Notes: a model not told the origin generated them from the letters alone. 64,000 nucleotides of DNA from DATLGB01 sp038258425 (GCA_038258425.1 JBBSPV010000010.1:26138-90137); one strand, 5' to 3'; counted from the stretch's first letter, positions 52,161-60,846 are shown. Translations and numbers: made by a program.

Positions 52161-52628
52161 ATGGACGTCCTCGTACTCATCGACAAACTCGACGATCTCA
52201 TCCACAACGCGAAGCCTGTCCCCATGTCGGACAAGGTGCGCGTGGACAAGGAGGAGATCTACGACATCCTCGACCAGATGCGGGCGACGATCCCGGACGA
52301 GATCAAGCAGGCGCGCTGGATCGTCAAGGAGCGCCAGGAGATGCTCGCCGAGGCCAAGCGCGAGGCGGAGCGGATCGTCAAGGAGGCGCGCGAGCGCCAG
52401 AACCAGCTCGTCTCCAACGAGGAGGTCACGAAGCAGGCCGAGCGCCAGGCCGACGACATCGTCGAGGACGCGCGGGCCCGCGAGCGCGAGATCCGGCTCG
52501 GCGCCGAGGACTACGCCGACGAGATCCTCAACACCCTCGAGGTCAACCTCTCGAAGTTCATCGGCGCCGTCCAGCGCGGCCGCGAGCGGCTGCAGGGCAA
52601 GGACGAGCCGGCCGAAGTCGGCCGCTGA
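52161..52628 (+). CDS. DivIVA/SepIVA-like coiled-coil protein
   Basis: A 155-residue, largely helical protein. The N-terminal VLVLIDKLDDLIHNAK and VDKEEIYDILDQMRATIPDEIKQARWIV match the short DivIVA-like proteins encoded near coaD in actinobacteria, such as mycobacterial SepIVA, which organise cell-envelope growth. A long coiled coil (about 60-140) rich in E, R and A follows. No enzyme motif is present. Its position after coaD supports the assignment; the role is inferred from the family. Confidence 0.82.
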   Translation: MDVLVLIDKLDDLIHNAKPVPMSDKVRVDKEEIYDILDQMRATIPDEIKQARWIVKERQEMLAEAKREAERIVKEARERQNQLVSNEEVTKQAERQADDIVEDARAREREIRLGAEDYADEILNTLEVNLSKFIGAVQRGRERLQGKDEPAEVGR

Positions 52629-52643
52629 GGCCGCGCGCGGCGC

Positions 52644-52661
52644 CCTGCGGGCCGCCGCAGG
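52644..52661. terminator. Hairpin between convergent genes
   Basis: CCTGCGG (52644-52650), a GCCG loop and CCGCAGG (52655-52661) form a perfect 7-bp stem. It fills the gap between the coiled-coil gene and the end of the convergent beta-propeller gene. Without a T run it is at best a weak bidirectional terminator. Confidence 0.5.
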
Positions 52662-53744
52662 TCAGCCCGAGGCGTCGTCGACCTCGAGGCTGCGCAGTCC
52701 GACGGCGCCGTCCGCGTCGATGACGTAGTGCACCTGGCCCGCGTGCGTGGCGAGGCCCTCGACGTTGCGCTCCCCCTCGAAGCGGTGGATGACCCGGGTG
52801 CGCAGGCCGCCGCCCGTCGCGAGCATCGGCAGCTCGAAGGCGACGTGGGCCGACGTCGCCACGCCCGCCCGGGGATCGTCCTCGACGACGGTCGAGCCCT
52901 TGCCGACCGCGTCCAGGTTGCCGACGATCGCCTCGAAGCGGTCCGGCCCGGCGTCGTGGATGGCTCGCAGCCCGACCGGCACGTCCGGGGTGCCGAGGTC
53001 GTCGAGCCACCACACGGCCTTGCACTGCGGGGAGGCGCCGTGGAAGACGTCGGAGAGGTTGATGAGCTCGACGAGCAGCGGGGCGCCGTCGGCGGTGACC
53101 GGGTAACGCAGGCCGAGCACGAGCCGGCCGTCGGCCCGGAAGCCGGCGCCCTCGACGTTGATCGGGTGGTCGAGGGAGCGGACGCGGCCGGACCAGCCCT
53201 TGGCCATCGCGGCGCCGCGCAGCATCGTGTCGTCGATGTAGCGGTTCTGGGAGAGGGGGCCCGGCGGCGTCAGCTCGAGGCCCGAGGCCTCCAGCGCGTC
53301 GTTGACCGCGCGGTGCAGGCCGAAGCGCAGGCGGACGACCTCGAGCTTCGGCGGCTTGCGCTTCTTGCCGTTGAGCGCCTTGGCGACGTCGTGCTCACGC
53401 ACGCGGGCGATCCACGAGCGGCTGGCCTGCAAGGGCCCGGTCTTGGAGCCGAACTGCGACCCGACGAGGTAGAGCCAGCCGTCGCGCCGGGTGACGGACT
53501 CGGCGTCCTTGGTGCGGCCACCCTCCTTGCCCGCCCGGGCCGGGATGCGGTGGGCCTGCCAGCCGTCGCCGAGCGGAGCGCTGGACTGATGCCCGAGGAC
53601 GACCAGCGAGTCCTCTCCGGCGACCTCGTCGAGGACGGTCACGAAGGCCCGGTCCCAGCCGAGCGCGTCGAGCTGCTCCGGCTCGAGGACGGGGGAGAGG
53701 TCGGAGGCCTCGTTCGGGTCCAGCTGCAGGTCCGTCTGCTCCAT
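52662..53744 (-). CDS. Beta-propeller-like protein, possibly DUF3616
   Basis: A 360-residue cytosolic-looking protein without signal peptide. Repeated blade-like segments are visible (LYLVGSQFGSKTGP, NVEGAGFRADGRLVLGLRYPV, NVEGLATHAGQVHYVID). The NVEG and GLR motifs resemble DUF3616 proteins, which are predicted beta-propellers of unknown function. It lies 29 bp after the stop of the RmuC-like gene on the same strand, so the two probably share a transcript. Confidence 0.65.
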   Translation of the reverse strand: MEQTDLQLDPNEASDLSPVLEPEQLDALGWDRAFVTVLDEVAGEDSLVVLGHQSSAPLGDGWQAHRIPARAGKEGGRTKDAESVTRRDGWLYLVGSQFGSKTGPLQASRSWIARVREHDVAKALNGKKRKPPKLEVVRLRFGLHRAVNDALEASGLELTPPGPLSQNRYIDDTMLRGAAMAKGWSGRVRSLDHPINVEGAGFRADGRLVLGLRYPVTADGAPLLVELINLSDVFHGASPQCKAVWWLDDLGTPDVPVGLRAIHDAGPDRFEAIVGNLDAVGKGSTVVEDDPRAGVATSAHVAFELPMLATGGGLRTRVIHRFEGERNVEGLATHAGQVHYVIDADGAVGLRSLEVDDASG

Positions 53745-53773
53745 GCCGCCTACATGCCCGGACGGCGGGCGCG

Positions 53774-55186
53774 TCAGTCGAGCAGCGACGGCAGCGGCTC
53801 GGGAGCCGGCGCTGGGGCCTTCTCGACGGACGGCGCCGGCCCCCGCAGGCCCGCCGGCGTGGCCGGCGCGAACCGCTCAGGCTCGGGGGCCGCGGGCGGC
53901 TCGCCCTCGGCGGCCGCCTGCAGCAGCGCCTCGATCTGGGCGAGGTGCCCGCGGACGGCCGTGGCGAGCGCGTCGACGATGTCGCGCGCCCTGTCGATCG
54001 ACGTCTTGGCGCCCGTCAGCTGCGCCTTGACGCGCTGGACGTCGCCCATCGCGCCCGTGGCCCGCTCGACGGCCTCGCGGACCGCCGCGGCGTCGACGCC
54101 GTCGCCGTCGCCGCGTGCCATCAGCACGCGCGCCCGGGCGAGCGAGTAGGCGACCTCGAGGGCGAGCGAGGAGCCCTCCTCCGGGTCGAAGCACGCGACG
54201 AGCTTGTCGCCGCCGAACTCCCGCAGCGCCTGCGTCCGTGCGGGCATCTTGTCCTCGGCCGGGACCACGAGCACCGCGAAGTCCGCGTCGCGCTCCGCGC
54301 GCGCCCGGTCGAGCTCGTCGACCATGTCGCGCCGGGAGAGCCGAGCGGTCTTCGCCTCGAAGACCAGGCGGCCGCGCGCCGGCCCGCGGCAGCCCTCGAT
54401 CGCCACGGTGATGTCGCCCGTCTTGCGCGTCGCGCCCTTGAAGTCGCCGACCGCCTCGCAGTCGTCGCCCTGGGCGTGCGCGATCCGGTCCAGCGCCTCG
54501 TACACCGCCTCCTCGAAGGTGCGGCCCTTCGCCGTGCCGCGCTCGGCCTCGGCGGCGACCTCGTCGCGCTTCTCGCGCTCGGCGTGGAGCTTGGCGACCT
54601 CGCGCTGCGTCGCCTCGAGCTTCTCGTAGAGCCGCTGCAGGGCGACGTCCTGGCGGTTGGCGCCGTCCTTCATCGAGTGAAGCACGTGGCGCTGGAACTG
54701 GGCGAGCGGGTTCCCGTCGTCGGCCGAGGAGAACTGCTTGACGAGATCCTCGCGCGAGCGCCGCATCACGTCGTCCACGACGGACTTGACCTTGTGCTGG
54801 ACCGCGCCGGAGGACTCGTCGGAGAAGTGGCGCTCCAGCGCCTTCTGCAGGTGCCCGTTCTCCGCGCCGAAGACCTCGTCGACCTTGGCGCCGAAGAACT
54901 GGGCGACCTCGCGCGCCTTGTCGGCGAACTCGCGCTCGACGGACTGTGAGACCTTCTCGAACTCGGCGCGCACGAAGTCCGCCTGCGCGCCCGTCTGCTC
55001 CCGGTCCAGCACGCGCGCGCCGATCTCGACGGCGTCCACGACCACCCGGGCAGGGTCGTCCCCGGCCTCGGCGCGCCGGCGCACGAGCTCGACGGCCGTC
55101 GGATCCTCGACGACGACGCCGTCGATCACGAGCCGGTCGGGACGGACGCGGACCTGGGCGGTGCGGAGGGGGGTGGCAGCTTCCAT
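53774..55186 (-). CDS. Coiled-coil protein with RmuC/DUF2130-like nuclease domain
   Basis: A 470-residue protein. The N-terminal 190 residues are helical with coiled-coil character. A PD-(D/E)XK-like domain follows (about 215-330): GRTFEEAVYEALDRI, KTGDITVAI (D) and LVFEAKT (E-x-K) line up as the catalytic core. The C-terminus has a further helical part and a Pro/Glu/Ala tail. The arrangement resembles RmuC and DUF2130 proteins. RmuC is linked to suppression of recombination at inverted repeats. The specific activity here is unknown. Confidence 0.72.
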   Translation of the reverse strand: MEAATPLRTAQVRVRPDRLVIDGVVVEDPTAVELVRRRAEAGDDPARVVVDAVEIGARVLDREQTGAQADFVRAEFEKVSQSVEREFADKAREVAQFFGAKVDEVFGAENGHLQKALERHFSDESSGAVQHKVKSVVDDVMRRSREDLVKQFSSADDGNPLAQFQRHVLHSMKDGANRQDVALQRLYEKLEATQREVAKLHAEREKRDEVAAEAERGTAKGRTFEEAVYEALDRIAHAQGDDCEAVGDFKGATRKTGDITVAIEGCRGPARGRLVFEAKTARLSRRDMVDELDRARAERDADFAVLVVPAEDKMPARTQALREFGGDKLVACFDPEEGSSLALEVAYSLARARVLMARGDGDGVDAAAVREAVERATGAMGDVQRVKAQLTGAKTSIDRARDIVDALATAVRGHLAQIEALLQAAAEGEPPAAPEPERFAPATPAGLRGPAPSVEKAPAPAPEPLPSLLD

Positions 55187-55200
55187 GACGGTGGAGTCGC

Positions 55201-55206
55201 AAGCTA
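55201..55206 (-). promoter_or_regulatory. Possible -10 box of the RmuC-like gene
   Basis: TAGCTT on the minus strand ends 14 nt before the ATG, slightly further than in the other genes. Confidence 0.3.
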
Positions 55207-55299
55207 GACCCCGGACCTGACGGAAAGCGCCGCGATGAGTTTCGCCGGCGCCGTCGTCTCAAGCAACGACCCCACCGTCGACCCCCGAGGAGCCAGCCC

Positions 55300-55704
55300 A
55301 TGCCCACCACCCGTCCCCTGATCACCGGCGTGGACTTCGTCTGCGTGCCGACGCGCGACCACGACCGTGCCGTGGCGTTCTACGGCGGGACGCTCGGCCT
55401 CGAGCGCGGCAAGCGCTGGGGCCAGATGCCCGCGACGGAGTTCCAGGCCGGCAACCTGACGCTCGCGGTCATGGACCCGAGCGCCTTCGGCCAGGAGCCG
55501 GCGCGCCCGAACCGCGCGCCGATCGCCCTGCAGGTCGACGACGTGGACGAGGCGCGCGGCCGGCTCGAGGCCGCCGGGGTCACGTTCCACACGGAGACGT
55601 TCGACTCCGGCGTCTGCCTCCAGGCCATGTTCAGCGACCCGGACGGCAACCCGCTCGGCCTGCACCACCGCTACGCGCCGCCCGAGCCCGAGCCCGGCCG
55701 CTGA
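55300..55704 (+). CDS. Glyoxalase/bleomycin-resistance family protein
   Basis: A 134-residue vicinal oxygen chelate protein. VDFVCVPTRDHDRAVAFYGGTLGLE and FSDPDGNPLGLHHRY are the two halves of the fold; the metal ligands vary, so an enzyme activity cannot be assigned. A clear ribosome binding site GAGGAG (55287-55292) lies 7 nt before the ATG. It precedes an ECF sigma factor gene by 29 bp, a pairing that suggests a shared stress response. Confidence 0.88.
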   Translation: MPTTRPLITGVDFVCVPTRDHDRAVAFYGGTLGLERGKRWGQMPATEFQAGNLTLAVMDPSAFGQEPARPNRAPIALQVDDVDEARGRLEAAGVTFHTETFDSGVCLQAMFSDPDGNPLGLHHRYAPPEPEPGR

Positions 55705-55733
55705 CCCGCACGCGGTCCGAGAGACTGAGCCCG

Positions 55734-56675
55734 ATGCCGCTCTCCCAGCCGCAGTTCGAGGAGGGCAGCGAGCGCCATCGCCACGAGCTCCGGGTCCACT
55801 GCTACCGGATGCTGGGCTCCTTCGAGGAGGCCGAGGACCTCGTCCAGGAGACGTTGCTGCGGGCCTGGCGCCGCCGGTCGGACCTCGAGCGCCACGAGCA
55901 CCTGCGCGCCTGGCTCTACAAGATCGCCACCAACGCCTGTCTCGACGCGATCAAGGCCAAGCACCGCCGGGTCCCGTCCCTCGGCTCCTTCCGGGACCTC
56001 CCCTGGCTCGAGCCCTACCCCGACCGCCTCCTCGACCAGGCGGCGCCCGCCCAGGACGAGCCCGCCGCCGCCCTCATCGGCCGCGAGACCATCGAGCTGA
56101 CGTTCCTCGCCGTCATCCAGCTGCTGCCGCCACCGCAGCGCGCCGTGCTGATCCTGCGCGACGTCCTCGACTGGCCGGCCGCCGACGCCGCCCAGCTGCT
56201 CGACCTCAGCGTCCCCGCGGTCAGCAGCGCCCTGCAGCGCGCGCGGGCGACGCTGCGCGAGCACCTGCCCACCCGGAGCCGGGAGGAGTGGACCGCGCCG
56301 GAGACCTCCGAGGTCGAGTCCAAGGTGCTCGAGGGCTACGTCGCCGCGCACGAGAGCGGCGACGCCGAGGCCACCCTCGCGCTCATCACCGACGACATCC
56401 GGGTGACCATGCCGCCGGCGCCGTACCTGTTCGAGGGCCGCGAGGCGATCCTCACCCTCGTCGAGCGCGCGGCGGGCACCGGCGACTGGCGCCTCGTGCC
56501 GACGCGGGCGAACCGCCAGCCCGCCGCCGCGTGCTACCTGCGCGCTCCCGGCGACACGCGCTTTGCGGCGTTCAAGCTCGACGTGCTGCGCGTCCGCGGC
56601 GGCGCCGTCGCCGAGGTCACGACCTTCGGCGTCAAGCACTTCCCCGCCTTCGGGCTGCCGGCCGAGCTGCCGTAG
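55734..56675 (+). CDS. ECF sigma factor with C-terminal SnoaL-like domain (SigG/SigJ type)
   Basis: A 313-residue alternative sigma factor. Region 2 (RVHCYRMLGSFEEAEDLVQETLLRAWRR) and region 4 (LLPPPQRAVLILRDVLDWPAADAAQLLDLSVPAVSSALQRARATL) flank the WLEPYPDRLLD linker typical of SigG-like factors. A SnoaL-like domain (about 190-313) follows and replaces a separate anti-sigma factor in this class. No anti-sigma gene is nearby. Regulation through the C-terminal domain is family knowledge. Confidence 0.92.
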   Translation: MPLSQPQFEEGSERHRHELRVHCYRMLGSFEEAEDLVQETLLRAWRRRSDLERHEHLRAWLYKIATNACLDAIKAKHRRVPSLGSFRDLPWLEPYPDRLLDQAAPAQDEPAAALIGRETIELTFLAVIQLLPPPQRAVLILRDVLDWPAADAAQLLDLSVPAVSSALQRARATLREHLPTRSREEWTAPETSEVESKVLEGYVAAHESGDAEATLALITDDIRVTMPPAPYLFEGREAILTLVERAAGTGDWRLVPTRANRQPAAACYLRAPGDTRFAAFKLDVLRVRGGAVAEVTTFGVKHFPAFGLPAELP

Positions 56676-56682
56676 GCGCGCG

Positions 56683-56949
56683 TCAGGCCGTCTCGAAGCC
56701 CCGCAGGCCCTCCGGCGACGCCTCGGCGACCTCGACTTGCTCCACGGACGAGCTGCCGGGGTCGGCCCGCATGAAGGCCAGCAGCGCCTGCACCGCGTCC
56801 GCGTCGCCCTCGAGGACGCCGGAGACCGTCCCGCCCGCCTCGTTGCGCGCCCGGCCGGCCACGCCGAGCCGCTCGGCCTCCTGGCGCACGGAGTCGCGGA
56901 AGAAGACGCCCTGGACGCGCCCGTGGGCGGTGAAGCTGCGCGCGATCAC
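56683..56949 (-). CDS. Acylphosphatase
   Basis: An 88-residue enzyme that hydrolyses carboxyl-phosphate bonds. GRVQGVFFRDSV holds the catalytic Arg and GRARNEAGGTVSGVLEGD the catalytic Asn. GTG 56949 is preferred to ATG 56970 because TACGTT ends 7 nt upstream of it; the longer version adds only MASTLRG. It is divergent from the macrodomain gene and converges with the sigma factor gene. Confidence 0.93.
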   Translation of the reverse strand: MIARSFTAHGRVQGVFFRDSVRQEAERLGVAGRARNEAGGTVSGVLEGDADAVQALLAFMRADPGSSSVEQVEVAEASPEGLRGFETA

Positions 56950-56955
56950 GCCGCG

Positions 56956-56962
56956 TAACGTA
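56956..56962. promoter_or_regulatory. Overlapping divergent -10 boxes (acylphosphatase/macrodomain)
   Basis: On the plus strand TAACGT (56956-56961) ends 7 nt before the macrodomain ATG. On the minus strand TACGTT (56957-56962) ends 7 nt before the acylphosphatase GTG. The two boxes share five bases. Confidence 0.5.
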
Positions 56963-56968
56963 GACGCC

Positions 56969-57478
56969 ATGGCCACCGTCGAGGTGCTCGACGCCGACAT
57001 CACCACCCTCGCGGTCGACGCCATCGCCAACGCGGCGAACACCGAGCTGCGCCACGGCGGCGGCGTCGCCGCGGCGATCGCCCGGGGCGCGGGCCCCGCG
57101 CTCGACGCCGAGTCGCGTGAGCGGGCACCCATCGGGCTCGGCGAGGCCGTCGAGACGACGGCGGGGGAGCTCCCCAGCCGCTGGGTCATCCACGCCGCCA
57201 CGATGGAGCTCGGCGGCCCGACGAGCGGCGAGATCATCGACGCCTCCACCCGCTCGACGCTGCGGCGCGCGGACGCGCTCGGCGCCCGCAGCCTCGCGCT
57301 CGTCGCGTTCGGCACCGGGGTCGGTCGCTTCCCGCTCGCTGAGGCCGCCCGCATCGAGGCGGAGGCTGTCGCCGGCCACCTCGCGGCCGGCTCCGGCCTC
57401 GAGCGCATCGTCTTCGCGGTCCACGGCGAGGCCACCCGGGCCGCGTTCGCCGGCGCCGTCGCGCGCGCCGGGCTGTGA
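56969..57478 (+). CDS. Macrodomain (ADP-ribose-binding/hydrolysing) protein
   Basis: A 169-residue macrodomain. ADITTLAVDAIANAANTELRHGGGVAAAIARGAG is the ADP-ribose-binding core (about 9-43, shown in part), and LVAFGTGVGRFPLAEAA forms the second loop. Such proteins remove or bind ADP-ribose on proteins or nucleic acids. It overlaps the next gene by 4 nt (GTGA), so the two are co-translated. No ADP-ribosyltransferase gene is visible nearby. Confidence 0.92.
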   Translation: MATVEVLDADITTLAVDAIANAANTELRHGGGVAAAIARGAGPALDAESRERAPIGLGEAVETTAGELPSRWVIHAATMELGGPTSGEIIDASTRSTLRRADALGARSLALVAFGTGVGRFPLAEAARIEAEAVAGHLAAGSGLERIVFAVHGEATRAAFAGAVARAGL

Positions 57479-58410
57479 GCCGGCTCGCGGACGCGCTCGC
57501 GGACGCCGGCGGCGCGGACGCGCCCGCCTCCGCCACGGCCCGCCTGCGCCGCCTCGTCGTGGCGGCGCTCGGCGAGGGCCGCCTCGAGCTCGCCCGCTCG
57601 CGCTCCGGCTACGACGAGCCGGTGGCGGTGGTCGTCGCGGCCGGCGAGGACCGGTTGCTCGCCGCCGCTCCGGTCGCCGCCGCCCTGCGCGCCGATCCCG
57701 ACGCCGCCGCCGAGCGCGAGTGGCTCGTCGCGGCCCACCTCGTCGCCGCCCTGGCGGACGTCTCCGACGCGCCGGCGCCCGCGCGGCCCCAGGACCTCGG
57801 CCTGACCGCCGGGACGCTCGAGGGGCACCTGCTGCTCGCGCTGCCCGGCGCGCGGGAGGCCGACCTCGCCGCGCTCGCCTTCGACGAGCGCGCCGCGGGC
57901 GCCGACCGCCTGCGCGCCGAGGCCCACGTCGTCCCCGCCGCCGTGCTCGCCGACGGCGCCGCCGACCTGCGGGCGCCGATCGGTGCCGCCCATCCGCTGC
58001 GGGTGGCCGAGGCCGTCGCCCGTCTCGGTGGCGACCCGGCGGACCCCGACGCCGATGCCTTGGACGACGTCCTCATCACGCTGCTCGCCGAGGGCGGCCG
58101 GCCCGACCGGCCCCACGCGGACGCCGACCCCGCCCGCCGGGTCGCCCGGCGCATCCTCCAGCGCCTGGCGGGGATGGGGAAGTGGGGCGGATACCACACG
58201 GAGTTCGCCCACCTCCCGCGCGGCTTCGCCGGAAACGACCGCGCGCTGGCGATGCGCGTCGGCGAGGCGCTGCTCGAGTCCGGCCTGCTGCTCGAGAAGC
58301 CGTCCGTCGGCCAGCGCCACGTCTATCTCAACCCGAGGCGGGCACGCGACGTGCACCGGCTCGTGGACGAGGGGGCCGTGCCGGACGGGCTCGTCCTGCC
58401 GCCGGCCTGA
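57475..58410 (+). CDS. Hypothetical protein coupled to the macrodomain gene
   Basis: A 311-residue protein not recognised. The first ~210 residues are Ala/Asp/Leu-rich. The last ~80 residues (GMGKWGGYHTEFAHLPRGFAGNDRALAMRVGEALL, then VGQRHVYLNPRRARDVHRLVD) look like a compact helical or winged-helix domain and are the most conserved-looking part. No signal peptide or membrane segment. Start GTG overlaps the macrodomain stop. The tight coupling suggests a partner role with the macrodomain, but no function is claimed. Confidence 0.8.
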   Translation: MSRLADALADAGGADAPASATARLRRLVVAALGEGRLELARSRSGYDEPVAVVVAAGEDRLLAAAPVAAALRADPDAAAEREWLVAAHLVAALADVSDAPAPARPQDLGLTAGTLEGHLLLALPGAREADLAALAFDERAAGADRLRAEAHVVPAAVLADGAADLRAPIGAAHPLRVAEAVARLGGDPADPDADALDDVLITLLAEGGRPDRPHADADPARRVARRILQRLAGMGKWGGYHTEFAHLPRGFAGNDRALAMRVGEALLESGLLLEKPSVGQRHVYLNPRRARDVHRLVDEGAVPDGLVLPPA

Positions 58411-58420
58411 TCCTGGCAGG

Positions 58421-60055
58421 ATGGCCGCCATGCCGATCGCGGACCGGGTCTCCTCGTCGCTGTTCCTCGTCCGGACCCTGTCCCGGGCCGGCCTCCTCGC
58501 CCTGTCGCGGCCGGACCGGCTCGCGGCGGCGCTCGTCGCGCTGCGACGCTTCGGCCTGACGCCCGCGGCCGGCTACGCGGCGGCGGCCCGGCGGTTTCCC
58601 GACGACGTGGCCATCGTCGACGAGAGCGGCACCGTCAGCTACCGGGAGGTCGACGAGCGCTCCAACGCCCTGGCCAACGCCCTGGCCGACGACGGCGTCG
58701 CCGAGGGCGACGGGGTCGGGATCATGGTTCGCAACCACCGGGGCTGGGTCGAGGCGGTCGTGGCCTGCTCGAAGCTCGGGGCCGACGCGCTGCTGCTCAA
58801 CACGTCCTTCTCCGGGCCCCAGCTCACCGACGTCTGCCGCCGCGAGCGCGTCACGGCGCTGATCTACGACGAGGAGTTCGCCGAGGTGCTCGGCGGCGCC
58901 GGCAGGCGACGCAAGCGCTATGTCGCCTGGCACGAGCCGGACACCCGGCGGCACGCCCGTACCCTCGACGAGCTCGTGTCGCAGGGGGACCGCTCGGCGC
59001 CGCCCGCCCCGAGCCGGCAGGGCAAGGCGATCATCCTCACCTCGGGCACGACGGGCACGCCCAAGGGCGCGTCGCGGACCATGCCGAAGTCCCTGGACCC
59101 CGTCGCCGCGCTGTTGGACCGCATCCCGCTGCACGCGCGGGAGCGCACGATGATCGCCGCCCCGCTGTTCCACGCGTGGGGCTTCGCGCACTTCCTCATC
59201 GGCCTCGGCCTGAACTCGACGCTCGTGCTCAAGCGCCGCTTCGACCCCGAGGCGACGCTCTCGCTCACGGCCCAGCACGAGTGCACCGCGCTCGTGGTGG
59301 TCCCCGTCATGCTCCAGCGCATCCTCGGGCTCGACGACGAGGTCCTCTCCCGCTACGACCTCGGCAAGCTGCGGGTCGTCCCCGTCTCTGGCTCCGCGCT
59401 GTCGGGGGCCATCTCGGAGCGCTGGATGGACCTCTACGGGGAGAACCTGTTCAACCTCTACGGTTCCACGGAGGTCGCGTGGGCGACGATCGCCACCCCG
59501 CAGGACCTGCGGGCCGCGCCCGGGACCGCGGGCCGGGTGCCGCGCTTCACCACCGTCCGGCTCTACGACCAGGACGGCTCGGTGATCGACGGGCCGGACG
59601 TCACGGGGGCGATCTACGTCGCCAACGACGTCCAGATGGAGGGCTACACGGGCGGCGGGGGCAAGGACTCGCGCGACGGGCTGATGTCCTCGGGCGACGT
59701 CGGCCACTTCGACGCGGACGGCCGGCTCTTCATCGACGGCCGCGACGACGACATGATCGTCTCCGGGGGCGAGAACGTCTTTCCCGGCGAGGTGGAGGAC
59801 CTGCTCGGGGAGCACCCGGGGGTGGAGGAGGCGGCGGTCTTCGGCGTCGAGGACGAGCGCTTCGGGCAGCGGCTGAACGCCGTCGTGGTCCGCGCGCGCG
59901 GCGCCGATCCCTCCGAGGACGAGCTCAAGGCGCACGTGAAGGCCAACCTCGCGGGCTACAAGGTCCCGCGCGAGATCACGTTCATCGCGCAGCTGCCGCG
60001 GACCTCGACGGGCAAGGTGCTCAAACGTGAGCTCCGGGAGGCCGCGGACTCCTAA
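58421..60055 (+). CDS. Acyl-CoA synthetase (AMP-forming), FadD family
   Basis: A 544-residue ANL-family ligase that activates a carboxylic acid, probably a fatty acid, via an acyl-AMP. The phosphate-binding motif ILTSGTTGTPKGAS, YGSTEVAW, SSGDVGHFDADGRLFIDGRDDDMIVSGGENVFPGEVE and the C-terminal lysine in TGKVLKRE are all intact. The N-terminal ~40 residues form an extra helical stretch seen in mycobacterial FadD12/17-like proteins. ATG 58421 is used; 58430 is possible. Substrate unknown. Confidence 0.92.
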   Translation: MAAMPIADRVSSSLFLVRTLSRAGLLALSRPDRLAAALVALRRFGLTPAAGYAAAARRFPDDVAIVDESGTVSYREVDERSNALANALADDGVAEGDGVGIMVRNHRGWVEAVVACSKLGADALLLNTSFSGPQLTDVCRRERVTALIYDEEFAEVLGGAGRRRKRYVAWHEPDTRRHARTLDELVSQGDRSAPPAPSRQGKAIILTSGTTGTPKGASRTMPKSLDPVAALLDRIPLHARERTMIAAPLFHAWGFAHFLIGLGLNSTLVLKRRFDPEATLSLTAQHECTALVVVPVMLQRILGLDDEVLSRYDLGKLRVVPVSGSALSGAISERWMDLYGENLFNLYGSTEVAWATIATPQDLRAAPGTAGRVPRFTTVRLYDQDGSVIDGPDVTGAIYVANDVQMEGYTGGGGKDSRDGLMSSGDVGHFDADGRLFIDGRDDDMIVSGGENVFPGEVEDLLGEHPGVEEAAVFGVEDERFGQRLNAVVVRARGADPSEDELKAHVKANLAGYKVPREITFIAQLPRTSTGKVLKRELREAADS

Positions 60056-60058
60056 TCT
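60053..60058 (+). promoter_or_regulatory. -10 box of the DUF177 gene, containing the upstream stop codon
   Basis: TAATCT ends 7 nt before the ATG. Its TAA is the stop codon of the acyl-CoA synthetase gene. Confidence 0.5.
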
Positions 60059-60065
60059 GGAGGGC

Positions 60066-60587
60066 ATGGCCCAGCGCACCGATTCCTTCGCGCTCGAGCG
60101 CCTCAAGCTGCGCTCGGGCGAGGGACGCCGGCTCGAGCTCCACGCCCCCGTCCCCGAGCTCAGCTACGGCGGCACGCCCTACTCGGTGACCCCGGACCCG
60201 ATGTCCGTCGTCCTCGACGTCTCGCGCACGACGCACTCCGGCTTCGCCCTGAGGCTGCGCTTCGCGGCGCAGCTGCACGGCCCGTGCATGCGCTGCCTGA
60301 CCGCGGCGGAGCCGACCGTCGACGTCGACGCCCGCGAGGTCTCGGTCCCCGGAGCCGGCGAGGAGCTGCAGTCGCCCTACGTCGACGCGGCGGCCGATCT
60401 CGACCTCAGCCAGTGGGTCAACGATGCGCTCGTGCTCGCCGTGCCGGACCAGATCCTCTGCAAGCCGGAGTGCTTCGGCCTGTGCGCGATCTGCGGCGAG
60501 GACCTCAACGCGGCCGGCCCGGACCACCAGCACGAGCGCGAGCCCGACCCCCGCTGGGCCAAGCTCCGCGAGCTCAAGCTCGACTGA
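60066..60587 (+). CDS. yceD: DUF177 / YceD-family protein
   Basis: A 173-residue member of the family encoded before rpmF in most bacteria and linked to 23S rRNA maturation. HGPCMRCL and CKPECFGLCAICGEDLN give the expected cysteine pairs. The N-terminus is SFALERLKL. Unusually, 276 bp separate it from rpmF; that gap (60588-60863) shows no gene, and rpmF has its own promoter. Confidence 0.9.
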   Translation: MAQRTDSFALERLKLRSGEGRRLELHAPVPELSYGGTPYSVTPDPMSVVLDVSRTTHSGFALRLRFAAQLHGPCMRCLTAAEPTVDVDAREVSVPGAGEELQSPYVDAAADLDLSQWVNDALVLAVPDQILCKPECFGLCAICGEDLNAAGPDHQHEREPDPRWAKLRELKLD

Positions 60588-60846
60588 GCCGGCGGCCGGG
60601 CGGCGGGGACGGCGACGGTCGCGAGCACGGCCGGTCTCTCGATGACCCCTCGGACTCCGTGCCGGTTCTGCTCGCCGGGGCGGGGGGACTCGGTACGTAT
60701 GACTCGACCGGCGTCGCGATGCCCGAACCGCCCGCGGCTGGGGTCGAGGATCGGACGACGCCGACGTGGTGAGCGCCGAGTGGGTTGCCGGGTCTCGAGG
60801 CGCGGAATCGGGCCGCCGGTCCGACCGTCCGACGACCCGCTGCCAC

